A DNA stretch of 64,000 bases. It comes from JAMQPK01 sp035937795 (lineage in GTDB: Bacteria > Acidobacteriota > Vicinamibacteria > Vicinamibacterales > JAMQPK01). Both the position numbers and the translations under genes were made by a program. Below the pieces are notes generated by a model. That model was not told the origin of the DNA, did no database searches, and was given only the letters and a program-made list of their open reading frames with translations. Positions 1 to 11,472 of this stretch are shown one piece after another (the first letter of the stretch is position 1; each line of letters begins with the position of its first letter). The stretch covers positions 5,586 through 69,585 of the forward strand of contig DASZHO010000073.1 of the NCBI GenBank assembly GCA_035937795.1, in the 5' to 3' direction.

Positions 1-348
1 GGCGTCGATGATGATGAGCGCTGCGTCCGCCCGCGAGGCGCCGGTCACCATGTTCTTGACGAACTCTTTGTGGCCCGGGGCATCGATGATCACGTATTCG
101 CGCTGGGCGGTGCGAAACCAGATCTGCGCGGTGTCGATGGTGATGTTCTGATCGCGCTCGGCCTGCAGGCCGTCCATCAGATTCGCGAACTCGAACGGCA
201 CCCCGCGCCGCTGCGCGATGGCGACGAGCTGCTCGTACTTGCCGTCGGGCAGAGAGCCGGTATCGTAGAAGAGCCGGCCGATGAGGGTTGACTTGCCGTG
301 GTCCACGTGGCCGACCACGACCAGCCGCAACTGGCGCGAGTCGGTCAT
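1..348 (-). CDS. cysN: Sulfate adenylyltransferase subunit 1 (CysN), N-terminal part only
   Basis: This is the GTPase subunit of ATP sulfurylase, which drives formation of adenosine phosphosulfate in sulfate assimilation. Only the first 116 codons are in the window; the gene runs off the left edge. The reverse-strand translation starts MTDSRQLRLVVVGHVDHGKS, which carries the translation-factor G1 motif GHVDHGKS, and continues to the G3 motif DAPGHKEF near residue 95. The stop of cysD and this ATG overlap in the string TGATG, so the two are translationally coupled. CysN is sometimes fused to the APS kinase CysC; that cannot be judged because the C-terminus is missing. Confidence 0.93.
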   Translation of the reverse strand, partial: MTDSRQLRLVVVGHVDHGKSTLIGRLFYDTGSLPDGKYEQLVAIAQRRGVPFEFANLMDGLQAERDQNITIDTAQIWFRTAQREYVIIDAPGHKEFVKNMVTGASRADAALIIIDA

Positions 349-1166
349 CACATGTAGCCGTCGCGCCGCAGCTTCTCGAAGGCGTCTTCGCTTTCCTGGT
401 CCTGCGCGCGCCCGGCGCGTTCGGGGATTCTGGTCGCCTTGAGCTCGGTGACGATCTCGGAGACCGTCCTCGCCGTCGACTGAATCGGGAACGTGCACGG
501 CGCGCATCCGAGCGATCGATACCGGTGACCCGTCCCATCGTCGAAATACAGCGGGATCACGGGGATCTTCTCGCGCTCGATGTACTCCCAGACATTCAGC
601 TCGGTCCAGTGCAGCAGCGGATGGATACGGATGTGCGTGCCGGGCGCGAAGTCCGTCTTGAACTGATTCCAGAACTCCGGCGGCTGGTCCGACGCGTTCC
701 ATTCCATGTTGGCGTTGCGCGGGGAGAAATAGCGCTCCTTGGCGCGCGTGGCGTCCTCGTCGCGCCTCACGCCGACGATGATGCCGGTGTAGCCGTAGTG
801 CTCGATCACCTGCTGCAGCCCGTCTTTCTTGAGCCAGCCGCAGCATTCCACGCGCGTGGCGCGGCCGTTCGGGTAGGTACGGCCTTCCTCGAGCACCGCC
901 TTGTTCTGTCCCACGACGAGCTGCAGGTTCCATTCGCGGACCAGGCGGTCGCGGTACTCGATCATCGAGGGAATCTTGTAGCTCGTGTCGATGTGGACGA
1001 GCGGAAACGGCACATGTCCGAAAAAGGCCTTCCGCGCCAGCCAGAGCATCGCCGTGGAGTCCTTGCCGATGCTCCAGAGCATCGCCATGTTGTCGAACTT
1101 GGCGAACGCCTCCCGCATGATGAAGATCGATTCGCTTTCCAGCGCGTTCAGATGATCGTAAGGCAA
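348..1166 (-). CDS. cysD: Sulfate adenylyltransferase subunit 2 (CysD)
   Basis: Catalytic subunit of ATP sulfurylase, which joins sulfate and ATP to give APS and pyrophosphate; it works with the CysN GTPase. The 272-residue protein has the PP-loop motif SIGKDST near residues 32-38 and the family N-terminus with LESESIFIMREA. Length fits short CysD forms (about 270-300). The start codon is TTG; the residues after it already align with the family start, so no upstream extension is needed. It is the first gene of a cysDN pair and is divergent from uvrA across an 87-base gap. No PAPS reductase is in view. Confidence 0.95.
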   Translation of the reverse strand: MPYDHLNALESESIFIMREAFAKFDNMAMLWSIGKDSTAMLWLARKAFFGHVPFPLVHIDTSYKIPSMIEYRDRLVREWNLQLVVGQNKAVLEEGRTYPNGRATRVECCGWLKKDGLQQVIEHYGYTGIIVGVRRDEDATRAKERYFSPRNANMEWNASDQPPEFWNQFKTDFAPGTHIRIHPLLHWTELNVWEYIEREKIPVIPLYFDDGTGHRYRSLGCAPCTFPIQSTARTVSEIVTELKATRIPERAGRAQDQESEDAFEKLRRDGYM

Positions 1167-1189
1167 AACGTTTTCATTCTATCGGGTTG

Positions 1190-1218
1190 TTGAAGATCGT
1201 GCCAGCGTGCGCTACCAT
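1190..1218 (+). promoter_or_regulatory. Probable sigma70-type promoter of uvrA
   Basis: In the divergent cysD-uvrA gap, TTGAAG (1190-1195) and TACCAT (1213-1218) are separated by exactly 17 bases and lie about 35 bases before the uvrA start. Both boxes are imperfect, so this is a prediction. No obvious LexA-type operator was seen next to it. Confidence 0.45.
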
Positions 1219-1253
1219 TTAAGGTTTAGGCCTGTAGAAAAATCTTCCGCAGT

Positions 1254-4200
<2,947 letters not shown>

Positions 4201-4214
<14 letters not shown>

Positions 4215-5559
4215 CGTGAGGAGGCTCATGATGGCCGCCGCGCTGGGCGTTCTGCTGGCGGCGTCCCCCGCGTCCTCTGCGTCGTCTGCATCGTCTGCTG
4301 GGGCCCAGCATACGTTTGAAGAAGTCGCCGCGGGGCTCCGGGCGCCGGACCCGGACACGAGGCTTCGTGCGGTTCAGATCCTGAAGGACGGCGGGCTCGC
4401 CGAGGCTGCCGGGCCGCTGTCGGCGGCCGTGAACGACCCCGATGCCCGCGTGCAACTTGCCGCGATTGATGCCGAGCGCTCGCTCTTCATAACCAAGCCG
4501 ATCGCGCGGAAGAGAATGATTGGCTTCGTCGTTGAAGTGCGAAACAACGATGTTGGCGAGCAGGTCTTTGCCGCCGGCCAGCTGGCGCTGGTGGCGAGAG
4601 TCGTTCCGCCGGAAGTGCTGTCCGCGCTCGCCGAAGCGATGCACTCATCGAATCCACGCGTGCGCCTCGACGCCCTCTACGTGTTCGGGGCGCTTGCGCC
4701 GCTTGGCCGGCCGGCCGCCCCCGGAACCGCTGCGAGCCCGGCAGCGCCCGCAACCGCTGCAAGCGAAGACGCCATCCGCAGCGGGATCTCGTGGACGATC
4801 GAAGCGCTTCGCCGGGGCAATCGCGCCGAGCAGACAGCCGCCGCCGAGGTGGCAGGACGCGCGCTGAAAGATTGCGGGAGCCCCGTCGCGGGGGAGTTGT
4901 GCGTCGAGATGGGCAACGCGCTCGTCGACGCCGTAAACAATCGCGATGCGCAGGTCCATCGCGCCGCCATGGTATCGCTCGGCCAGCTGCGCTATCCGAA
5001 TGCCGTCCAGGCGCTCGCCGATCAGCTCAGCTACTACCAGAACGGTCCGGACGCGCACGCCGCGCTCGAAGGCCTGGCCGGCATCGGCCATCCTACATCG
5101 GCCGACATCTTCAAGCGGCTGCTCGCCAGCGGCGATCCTGATTTCCGGCGGCTCGCCGTCGAGGGTCTCGCGCGCGCCGGCAGCGCCGCGGATCTTCCGG
5201 ACGTCCAACGCATGGCGCAGACCGAAAAGTCGAACCCGGTGTTGCTCGCGCTCCACTACGCCGCGCTCAAGCTGGGTGCGCCGGGCGCCAAGCCGGACCA
5301 GCTCATCGCCTCGCTTCGCGATCCGTCGCTCCGGCCCCTTGCGCTGCAGTATCTACTCGACCTGAGCCCGGCTATCGCGCCAGCGCTCGCCAGCCATCTC
5401 CAGGATCCCGACCCTGAAACGCGAATGCTGGTAGCTGACGTGCTCGGCTTCTCGCGCGATGCGGCGATCGTTCCCAGGCTGGAAGCCGCCACCAAAGATC
5501 CCGACATGGAGACGGCGCGCGCGGCCAGGCGTGCCATCGATCGGATCAACCTGCGCTGA
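4201..5559 (+). CDS. Secreted HEAT-repeat protein
   Basis: A 452-residue protein with a signal-peptide-like N-terminus (MMAAALGVLLAA, then an Ala/Ser-rich stretch and GAQH), so it is probably exported. The rest is helical HEAT/PBS-lyase-like repeats; recurring patterns are DPDARVQLAA, NPRVRLDALY, DAQVHRAAM, DPDFRRLAVEGLA and DPDPETRMLVADVL. Such proteins are usually protein-binding scaffolds; no catalytic motif is visible. The chosen ATG overlaps the uvrA end by 14 bases; ATG codons at 4228 or 4231 would also leave an intact signal peptide. It sits between uvrA and a DNA glycosylase on the same strand, although its export makes a direct DNA-repair role unlikely. Partner unknown. Confidence 0.8.
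4261..4296 (+). repeat. 9-base repeat at the signal-peptide end of the HEAT protein
   Basis: Four 9-base units (GCGTCCCCC, GCGTCCTCT, GCGTCGTCT, GCATCGTCT) encode Ala-Ser-Pro/Ser triplets next to the predicted signal-peptidase site. Confidence 0.75.
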
Positions 5560-6183
5560 ATGGCGATGGCGCGCCTTCCGCGGTCGTTTTATGCGCGACC
5601 GACGCTGGAGGTGGCCGGGGATCTAGTCGGCAAGGTCCTCATTCACAACACGCCGGCCGGCCGCACCTCGGGAGCGATCGTCGAGGTCGAAGCCTATGTC
5701 GGCGAGGCCGATCCCGCCTGCCATGCGGCTCCAGGTCCCACCGGCCGCAACGCACCGCTCTACGGCCCGCCGGGGCACGCCTATGTGTATCTCAATTACG
5801 GCGTTCATTACCTGGTGAATGTCGTGACGGAGCCGGAAGCGTCGCCGGCCGCGGTGCTGATTCGCGCGCTGGAGCCGCTCGAAGGCCTGGCGCTGATGCG
5901 TAAACGACGCCTTCGTGCGCGCACGGCAAGGCAGAGGAAGAACTCGCGCAGGATTTCCGATCAGGACCTCTGCAAAGGTCCGGGCAACGTGACGCATGCG
6001 ATGGGCATCTCGCTCCGCCAGAACCGCCTGGATCTTCTCGGGCGGGAGCTCTACATCGAAGATCGCGGGCTTCGGGTCGGCCAGGTCATCTGGAGCCCGC
6101 GGATTGGCATCACGAAGGGCACGGAAAGACCGTGGCGCTGCTTCGCCGGCGACAGCGCGTCAGTCTCCGGCCCACGTCGCTAA
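5560..6183 (+). CDS. 3-methyladenine DNA glycosylase, AAG/MPG family
   Basis: Removes alkylated purines (3-methyladenine, hypoxanthine) to start base excision repair. The 207 residues show the family landmarks: LPRSFYARPTLEVAGDLVGK at the start, IVEVEAYVGEADPACHA with the catalytic-region Glu near residue 45, GPPGHAYVYLNYGVHYLVNV, and CKGPGNVTHAMGI. Length is normal (about 190-220). The ATG follows the stop of the HEAT-protein gene with no gap, so it is probably the third gene of the uvrA transcript. Downstream is a convergent M1 peptidase gene, separated by a heptamer repeat array that begins at this stop codon. Confidence 0.93.
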   Translation: MAMARLPRSFYARPTLEVAGDLVGKVLIHNTPAGRTSGAIVEVEAYVGEADPACHAAPGPTGRNAPLYGPPGHAYVYLNYGVHYLVNVVTEPEASPAAVLIRALEPLEGLALMRKRRLRARTARQRKNSRRISDQDLCKGPGNVTHAMGISLRQNRLDLLGRELYIEDRGLRVGQVIWSPRIGITKGTERPWRCFAGDSASVSGPRR

Positions 6184-6253
6184 GCTCTCAGCTCTCAGCT
6201 CTCAGCTGTCAGGCCCTCAGCTTTCAGCTCTCAGCTTTCAGCCCTCAGCCTCA
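6183..6253. repeat. Heptanucleotide tandem array between convergent genes
   Basis: About ten near-perfect 7-base units (AGCTCTC x3, AGCTGTC, AGGCCCTC with one extra base, AGCTTTC, AGCTCTC, AGCTTTC, AGCCCTC). The array begins at the last base of the glycosylase stop codon and runs to the stop of the M1 peptidase, filling the whole gap. Units are too short and unspaced for a CRISPR. Confidence 0.9.
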
Positions 6254-8884
6254 GCGAAGAAACCCGCTCAGGTTCTGCTCTTGCTGCATCTTCGTCTGGA
6301 TGCACCGGTCGATCGTTTCCAGCGACTGCCTGACCTGGCGATCAATCGCGAAAATGCTGTGCGCCTGGAAAAACCGTCCGATATCGTCGCGCGTCGGCTG
6401 GTCGCAAAAGTTGTTCAGATGGCCTGCGATGCGCGGCAGCCCCTGAAAGACACCGAGCGACGCCTGGATCTGGTCCCAGTGGCTCTTCAAGTCCTCCCAC
6501 GCCCCGTGCGACGACCACGGCCGATCGAGCAATCCGGAAATCACATACGGCGAGTCCTGCGTGCGGATGTCCGGCGACAAGGCGTACTCCATCGTCCGTT
6601 TCTGCAGCGCGGGATCGGAGAAATAAGTCAGAGCGCCCCGATATTCAAACTGCCGCGACTGATTCAACCGCTTCATCTGGGCGAGGTAGCGATCGTAAAG
6701 CGAGGCGTCGCCGTTGATGGCGGCCAGATCAAGAAACGTTCCGAGCAGGCTGGCGTCTATCGTGCCTGCGTTGCCCAGCAGGATGTCCACTCTTCGCCGC
6801 GCCTCGTTCAGCGCGTTGGCATCCCGCCCGGCATAGCCAAGCGTGTAAAGCACCCTCGATCGCACTTCACGGCGTTCGTCGCTCTCCTGCTCCTGCGGGC
6901 CGGGCGCATAACCGAGCTTGTCGGCGAGCGGCCCGAGCGTGCGCCGAACCCACTGCTCGAACGCAGGCCGGGTGCGGTCGTCGATGAAATGATCCGAGAT
7001 GTAGTTGACGCGGTCGGCCGCCGTGGAAATGGATCCGCTGAGCGGGCCATGAAATATCTGGTCCGAGAGCGACAGGAAGCCGGCAATGTTCTGCCGGTTC
7101 AGCCGCACGAGCTGCCAGACATCGTCCAGGAGCGAGGTCTGCTCGAGCGGCGTGAGCGCGCCGCGTTGCAGCGCGCCGCCCAGCGCATCGAGATCCTTTG
7201 ATGAATAAGATGTCCGGTAGTAGCCGGTGCTGTCGGGGTTGGCGAACACCCACGGCGGACAGCCTTCCAGGGTCACCGTCTGGGAAGATTTCGAAAGAAT
7301 CTCACAGGCACCGGTCTCCGTCTTCCCGTCGCCGCGCGCGCCGGCCGCATGCTTCAGGCACACCGGAATCTGCCACGTCGTCGAGGGGGGGACCGAGGAT
7401 GATAGCGGTTGTTGCGTGAGCTCGACGCGCGTGCTCCCTCCCGTGCAAGACGTTTTCACGCCGAGGAGCGGCATGCTCTTCTGCGTGACGAAGCTCGAGA
7501 GAATGCCGTCGACCGGTTTGCCGGTCGCTCCGGCGATCGTCGTCCAGTAGTCCTCGCCGGTAGCGTTCCCGTACGCGAACTTCTTCAGGTAGAGGTTGAT
7601 GGCCGCCCGGTAAGCGTCGGCGCCAACATAGCCTTCGATCATCCGCACCACCGCGCCGGTTTTCTGGTAGGCGATCGCGTCGAATACCTGATTGATCTCC
7701 GCCGGCGTCTCCACATGCGTGCGGATCGCCCTGGTGGAGTCGAGCGCGTCGATCGCCATCGCGGTTTCCGTTTCCCGCTCTTCCTCGAGCTGCGGGTTCC
7801 ATTCCGGATGCGATTCCCGAAGAGGCTTGCGCTCCATCCACGTGGCGAACCCTTCGTTCAGCCAGATGTCGTCCCACCACTGCATCGTCACCAGATCGCC
7901 GAACCACTGGTGCGCCATCTCATGATCGATGTCGACGGCCACGATCTGCCGGTTGACGCCGGTCGTGCCCCGGCTCTCGTCGACCAGCAGCGTGCGATCG
8001 CGGAAGAAGATGGCGCCCGGGTTTTCCATGGCGCCGGCCGCAAAGTCAGGCACAGCAACGAGGTCGAGCTTCTCGAACGGGTACTTGATGGTGAAGTAGC
8101 GGTTGTAATACCGCATCGCGAATTCCGCCGATTCAAGAGCGAACGCGAGCTGATCCTTCCTGTCGGGTGTCGCGCACGCCCGGATTGGAATGCCATCGGC
8201 GCTTCCGCTCGCACACGACCAATCGCCGACCGCCAGCGCGACGAGATAGCTCGACATTTTCGGCGACGTCGCGAACCTCAGCGTGTGCTTGCCCGTCCCT
8301 GGTCCCGGCGTGTCCGACATGATGCGGCCGTTGGAGATCGCCGTGTCGCGCGCGTCAATCGTCGCGCTGACCGAAAATGTCGCCTTCATCGCCGGCTCGT
8401 CGAAACAGGGGAACGCGCGGGGCGCGTCGGTGGCTTCCATCTGCGTGACCGCGTATTTGCGTTGATTGGCCCTGCTCAGATAGAAGCCGCGAAGCTGATC
8501 GTTCAGGATGCCGGTGTACTGAATATTGATCGTCGCCGCGCCCGCGGGAATTTCCCGTGGCACGGCGAGCGTCGCCGTTTCCTCGTGGGGATTCAGCGTC
8601 ACTGCGGCCGTTTGCGTGCTGCCGCCCGCGGTGATCGTCGTGCGGACAAATGCGATCTCGGCGGCGTGGAGGGTGATGCTGGCGGCCGGCTGCGCGAGCC
8701 GGACGCTGACGGCCACCTCGCCTTGAAACGCATCCGTCGCGAAGTCCGGCGTCAGGTGAATGTCGTAGTGCTCGGGAACAGCCGTTTGCGGAAGCTGCTG
8801 CGCCCGGCCGAGTGCTCCGAAGGCCTCGAAAGCCAGGCAGGCGGAAACCACGCCGATGACGACCATCACGACCTTGAATCTCAT
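6251..8884 (-). CDS. M1-family metallo-aminopeptidase, secreted
   Basis: Zinc aminopeptidase removing N-terminal residues from peptides. The 877-residue protein has a signal peptide (hydrophobic MRFKVVMVVIGVVSACLA, then an Ala/Gln-rich end), the substrate-anchoring GAMEN motif near residue 283, and the zinc site HEMAH near 320 followed 18 residues later by the second ligand in NEGFATW. The C-terminal half is the helical ERAP1-like domain. All catalytic residues are present. Its start lies 25 bases after the stop of the HtrA gene on the same strand, so an HtrA-aminopeptidase pair working in the periplasm is likely. Confidence 0.95.
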   Translation of the reverse strand: MRFKVVMVVIGVVSACLAFEAFGALGRAQQLPQTAVPEHYDIHLTPDFATDAFQGEVAVSVRLAQPAASITLHAAEIAFVRTTITAGGSTQTAAVTLNPHEETATLAVPREIPAGAATINIQYTGILNDQLRGFYLSRANQRKYAVTQMEATDAPRAFPCFDEPAMKATFSVSATIDARDTAISNGRIMSDTPGPGTGKHTLRFATSPKMSSYLVALAVGDWSCASGSADGIPIRACATPDRKDQLAFALESAEFAMRYYNRYFTIKYPFEKLDLVAVPDFAAGAMENPGAIFFRDRTLLVDESRGTTGVNRQIVAVDIDHEMAHQWFGDLVTMQWWDDIWLNEGFATWMERKPLRESHPEWNPQLEEERETETAMAIDALDSTRAIRTHVETPAEINQVFDAIAYQKTGAVVRMIEGYVGADAYRAAINLYLKKFAYGNATGEDYWTTIAGATGKPVDGILSSFVTQKSMPLLGVKTSCTGGSTRVELTQQPLSSSVPPSTTWQIPVCLKHAAGARGDGKTETGACEILSKSSQTVTLEGCPPWVFANPDSTGYYRTSYSSKDLDALGGALQRGALTPLEQTSLLDDVWQLVRLNRQNIAGFLSLSDQIFHGPLSGSISTAADRVNYISDHFIDDRTRPAFEQWVRRTLGPLADKLGYAPGPQEQESDERREVRSRVLYTLGYAGRDANALNEARRRVDILLGNAGTIDASLLGTFLDLAAINGDASLYDRYLAQMKRLNQSRQFEYRGALTYFSDPALQKRTMEYALSPDIRTQDSPYVISGLLDRPWSSHGAWEDLKSHWDQIQASLGVFQGLPRIAGHLNNFCDQPTRDDIGRFFQAHSIFAIDRQVRQSLETIDRCIQTKMQQEQNLSGFLR

Positions 8885-8909
8885 CGATTCCGCACCGGTT
8901 GTTCCGGAC

Positions 8910-10094
8910 TCAGCCCTGGCTCTCGACTACCGGGATTTTCAGTGTGAGCTGGCGGCCGTCGCGGACGACGCCGACCGTGGCGCTCGAGCCGATCTTGGCA
9001 TCGGCCACGAGCCGGACCAGGTGTGATGGATCCTGCACCGTCTGTCCGTTGAACGACACGATCACGTCGGTGGGGCGCAGGCCGGCCGAATAGGCGGGAG
9101 AGCGCCGATCGATTTGATTGACGAACGCGCCTCGCGTGTCGTGAGCGCCGAGCTCGGTGGCGAGCTGCGTGGTGAGCTGGTAGAGCTGCATTCTGCCGAT
9201 CGAGCCGCGCAGGACCTGGCCCCGCTGAATCAGCTGGTCGATGACGTGCCGCGCGAGATTGCTCGGAATGGCGAAGCCGATACCCTGGTACCCGCCACCC
9301 TGAGTCGTGCTGTAGATGCCCGTGTTGATGCCGATGAGCTCGCCGCGCATATTCACGAGCGCGCCCCCGGAGTTGCCCGGATTGATCGCCGCGTCGGTCT
9401 GAATGAAATCTTCATACTCCGAGAAGCCGAGATTCGTGCGGCCGAGCGCGCTTACGATGCCCGAGGTGACCGTCTGATTGAGCTGATACGGGCTCCCGAT
9501 CGCCAGCACCCACTGTCCCACCTTCAAATTGGACGAATCGCCCCACGCCACGGCCGGCTGTGACGCCTGCGCCACCTTGACGAGCGCGATATCGGTGGCT
9601 GGATCGGTCCCGATGATTTTTCCCGGCAGCTCGTGCTTGTCGCCGAATACCACGGTGATTTCCGCGTTCCGGCTCTGGACAACGTGGTTGTTGGTGACGA
9701 CGTAGCCGTCGGAGGAGATGAGCACCCCCGATCCGAGGCTCATTTCCGCACGGGGACGCGAGCCGAACATGTCATCCTGCCCGCCGAAGAAGTACTGAAA
9801 CATCGGGTCGTTGGCCCACGGCGAGTTCGGCGTGCGCACCAGGTTGACCGACGAGATGTTGACGACGCCCTTGACGGCCTGGGCGGCGATGACGGTGAAA
9901 TCGGGAGGGCCCTGGGCCGGGCCTGTAATAGCTGCAATAGAGGAAGGCGAAGAAGGCGCGGCAAGCGCGGTCCCCGCGGATCGATTCGTCTGACTGGCGG
10001 CGAGGTCGCTCGCTGAACGAAGACGGCCGGTCAGGACAAGTCCCGCGAGAAATCCGGAGAGGAGCAACGCGATACCGATCGAGGCCCGTTTCAT
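8910..10094 (-). CDS. HtrA/DegP-type periplasmic serine protease with PDZ domain
   Basis: Periplasmic quality-control protease. From the chosen ATG the 394 residues begin MKRASIGIALLLSGFLAGLV, a signal or anchor segment. The trypsin fold carries the triad: His in NNHVV near 136, Asp in TDIALVKV near 167 and Ser in NPGNSGGAL near 240. One PDZ domain follows (ending near QLTLKIPV); DegP has two, so this is the shorter DegS/HhoA-like layout. An upstream in-frame start (10118) would add eight residues before the signal segment and is less likely. Divergent from efp. Confidence 0.93.
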   Translation of the reverse strand: MKRASIGIALLLSGFLAGLVLTGRLRSASDLAASQTNRSAGTALAAPSSPSSIAAITGPAQGPPDFTVIAAQAVKGVVNISSVNLVRTPNSPWANDPMFQYFFGGQDDMFGSRPRAEMSLGSGVLISSDGYVVTNNHVVQSRNAEITVVFGDKHELPGKIIGTDPATDIALVKVAQASQPAVAWGDSSNLKVGQWVLAIGSPYQLNQTVTSGIVSALGRTNLGFSEYEDFIQTDAAINPGNSGGALVNMRGELIGINTGIYSTTQGGGYQGIGFAIPSNLARHVIDQLIQRGQVLRGSIGRMQLYQLTTQLATELGAHDTRGAFVNQIDRRSPAYSAGLRPTDVIVSFNGQTVQDPSHLVRLVADAKIGSSATVGVVRDGRQLTLKIPVVESQG

Positions 10095-10120
10095 CGGCGC
10101 GTTCCGGCATCGTACCACGA

Positions 10121-10150
10121 TTGACGCACCTTCGCGAACTGCTCTACGAT
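10121..10150 (+). promoter_or_regulatory. Probable sigma70-type promoter of efp
   Basis: TTGACG (10121-10126) and TACGAT (10145-10150) with an 18-base spacer, about 32 bases before the efp ATG in the divergent gap. Good -35, imperfect -10. Confidence 0.5.
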
Positions 10151-10181
10151 TGATAGGTTGTAGCAGCGGTAATTTCCCTTT

Positions 10182-10751
10182 ATGAGCTCAAGTTCGCTTC
10201 AAGCCACTCGCCTTCGAAAAGGCAACCTGATCAAGGTCGGAAACGACTTGCTGCGGGTGATGGACGTGCAGCACATGACGCCGGGCAACAAGCGCGGGTT
10301 CGTGCAGGCCCGGCTGCGAAATATCCGGACGCGCAATCTGTCGGATCTGAAGCTGCGCGCCGAAGAGGACGTGGAGCGCGCCGTCCTGGACGAGCACGAG
10401 ATGCAGTATCTCTACAGCGACGGCGATGCGTTCCATTTCATGAACACGGAGTCCTTCGAGCAGGTGCACATCGACCGCGAAGTGCTGGGGGATTCGGTGA
10501 ATTACCTGATTCAGGATTCGACCATCAAAGTGGAGTTTTACGGCGACGAGGCGGTCGGCATCGACCTGCCGCCGACCGTCGACCTGCTGGTCAAGGAAAC
10601 GGTGCCCGGCATCAAGGGCGCTACCGCCAGTGCGCAGGTGAAGCCGGCGCTGACGGAAACCGGTCTGGTGGTGCAGGTGCCGCCGTTTGTGAACGAAGGC
10701 GACCGTATCCGCGTGAGCACCGAAACGGGAGAGTACCAGTCGCGAGTTTGA
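10182..10751 (+). CDS. efp: Translation elongation factor P
   Basis: Binds stalled ribosomes between the P and E sites and relieves pausing at polyproline. The 189 residues show the KOW-like N-terminal domain and two OB domains, ending in the family signature GDRIRVSTETGEYQSRV. The tip of the first loop, which carries the modified Lys in E. coli (PGKG) or Arg in EarP-type bacteria (PGRG), reads TPGNKRGF, with an extra residue before the Lys. No EpmA, EpmB or EarP gene is in view, so the modification state cannot be inferred. Several neighbouring proteins are rich in Pro (the REC protein at 39298, the VWA protein at 34539). Confidence 0.97.
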   Translation: MSSSSLQATRLRKGNLIKVGNDLLRVMDVQHMTPGNKRGFVQARLRNIRTRNLSDLKLRAEEDVERAVLDEHEMQYLYSDGDAFHFMNTESFEQVHIDREVLGDSVNYLIQDSTIKVEFYGDEAVGIDLPPTVDLLVKETVPGIKGATASAQVKPALTETGLVVQVPPFVNEGDRIRVSTETGEYQSRV

Positions 10752-10757
10752 TGTTGG

Positions 10758-10813
10758 CAGCTGTCAGCGTTCAGCTGTCAGCTGATAGCTGATCGCTGAT
10801 GGCGGACAGCTGA
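10758..10813. repeat. Heptanucleotide tandem array, efp-tdk gap
   Basis: Eight contiguous 7-base units: CAGCTGT, CAGCGTT, CAGCTGT, CAGCTGA, TAGCTGA, TCGCTGA, TGGCGGA, CAGCTGA. It starts six bases after the efp stop and ends eight bases before the tdk ATG, so it occupies nearly the whole gap, including where a tdk ribosome-binding site should be. Confidence 0.88.
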
Positions 10814-10820
10814 TTCCCCC

Positions 10821-11423
10821 ATGGATGTACCCTATCGCTCCCCCTCGCACGGCTGGATCGAGGTCATTACCGGCAGCATGTTCAGCGGCAAGAGCGAAGA
10901 GCTGATCCGCCGGCTGCGCCGCGCGCAAATCGCGCGGCAGCGAGTGCAGATTTTCAAGCCGGTGTTCGACGATCGATTTTCGCCCGACGAGATCGTGTCG
11001 CACAGCGAGATGAGGATCCAGTCGGTCAAGATAGGCAGCTCGGCCGAGCTGCTGCGGCAGGTGCTGGACGACACCGAGGTGATCGGGATCGATGAGGCGC
11101 AGTTCTTCGACAACGATCTTCCCGCAGCCTGCGTCGATCTCGCCAACCGCGGCAAGCGCGTCGTCGTGGCGGGGCTCGATACCGATTATCTCGGCCGGCC
11201 GTTCGAGCCGATGCCGAACCTGATGGCCATCGCCGAGTTTGTCACCAAGACCCACGCCATCTGCATGGTGTGCGGCAACCCGGCCAGCCATACACAGCGG
11301 CTGGTCGCGAGCGACGAGCGCCGCCTGCTCGGGGCCTCCGGCACCTACGAGGCGCGGTGCCGGCGGTGCTTCGACCCCACGCTGGCGGGCAGCCCCGAAA
11401 AGGCGAAGCCCGCCGCCAAGTAG
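10821..11423 (+). CDS. tdk: Thymidine kinase
   Basis: Phosphorylates thymidine with ATP in pyrimidine salvage. The 200 residues are a type II thymidine kinase: P-loop GSMFSGKSEEL near residue 18, catalytic Glu in GIDEAQFFD near 92, and a C-terminal zinc ribbon with CMVCG near 150 and CRRCF near 184. Length is normal. No clear Shine-Dalgarno sequence precedes the ATG; that place is taken by the heptamer array. The stop codon lies inside a 13-base tandem duplication. Confidence 0.96.
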   Translation: MDVPYRSPSHGWIEVITGSMFSGKSEELIRRLRRAQIARQRVQIFKPVFDDRFSPDEIVSHSEMRIQSVKIGSSAELLRQVLDDTEVIGIDEAQFFDNDLPAACVDLANRGKRVVVAGLDTDYLGRPFEPMPNLMAIAEFVTKTHAICMVCGNPASHTQRLVASDERRLLGASGTYEARCRRCFDPTLAGSPEKAKPAAK

Positions 11424-11440
11424 TTTGGCCAAGTAGTTTT
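11415..11440. repeat. 13-base tandem duplication spanning the tdk stop codon
   Basis: Copies 11415-11427 and 11428-11440 (GCCAAGTAGTTTG and GCCAAGTAGTTTT) differ only in the last base. The stop TAG of tdk is in the first copy. Confidence 0.9.
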
Positions 11441-11472
11441 CAGGATGCTCGTCTCCGTTTTAAGATCGCGGC

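Noticed and set aside
1176..1181. Minus-strand promoter of cysD (TAGAAT box)
   Set aside because: A TAGAAT box lies only about 10 bases before the TTG start and no good -35 is found, so a promoter would imply an almost leaderless transcript; too weak to list.
6183..6253. CRISPR array
   Set aside because: Units are 7 bases with no spacers; all such arrays in the window lack the repeat-spacer layout and no cas gene is present.
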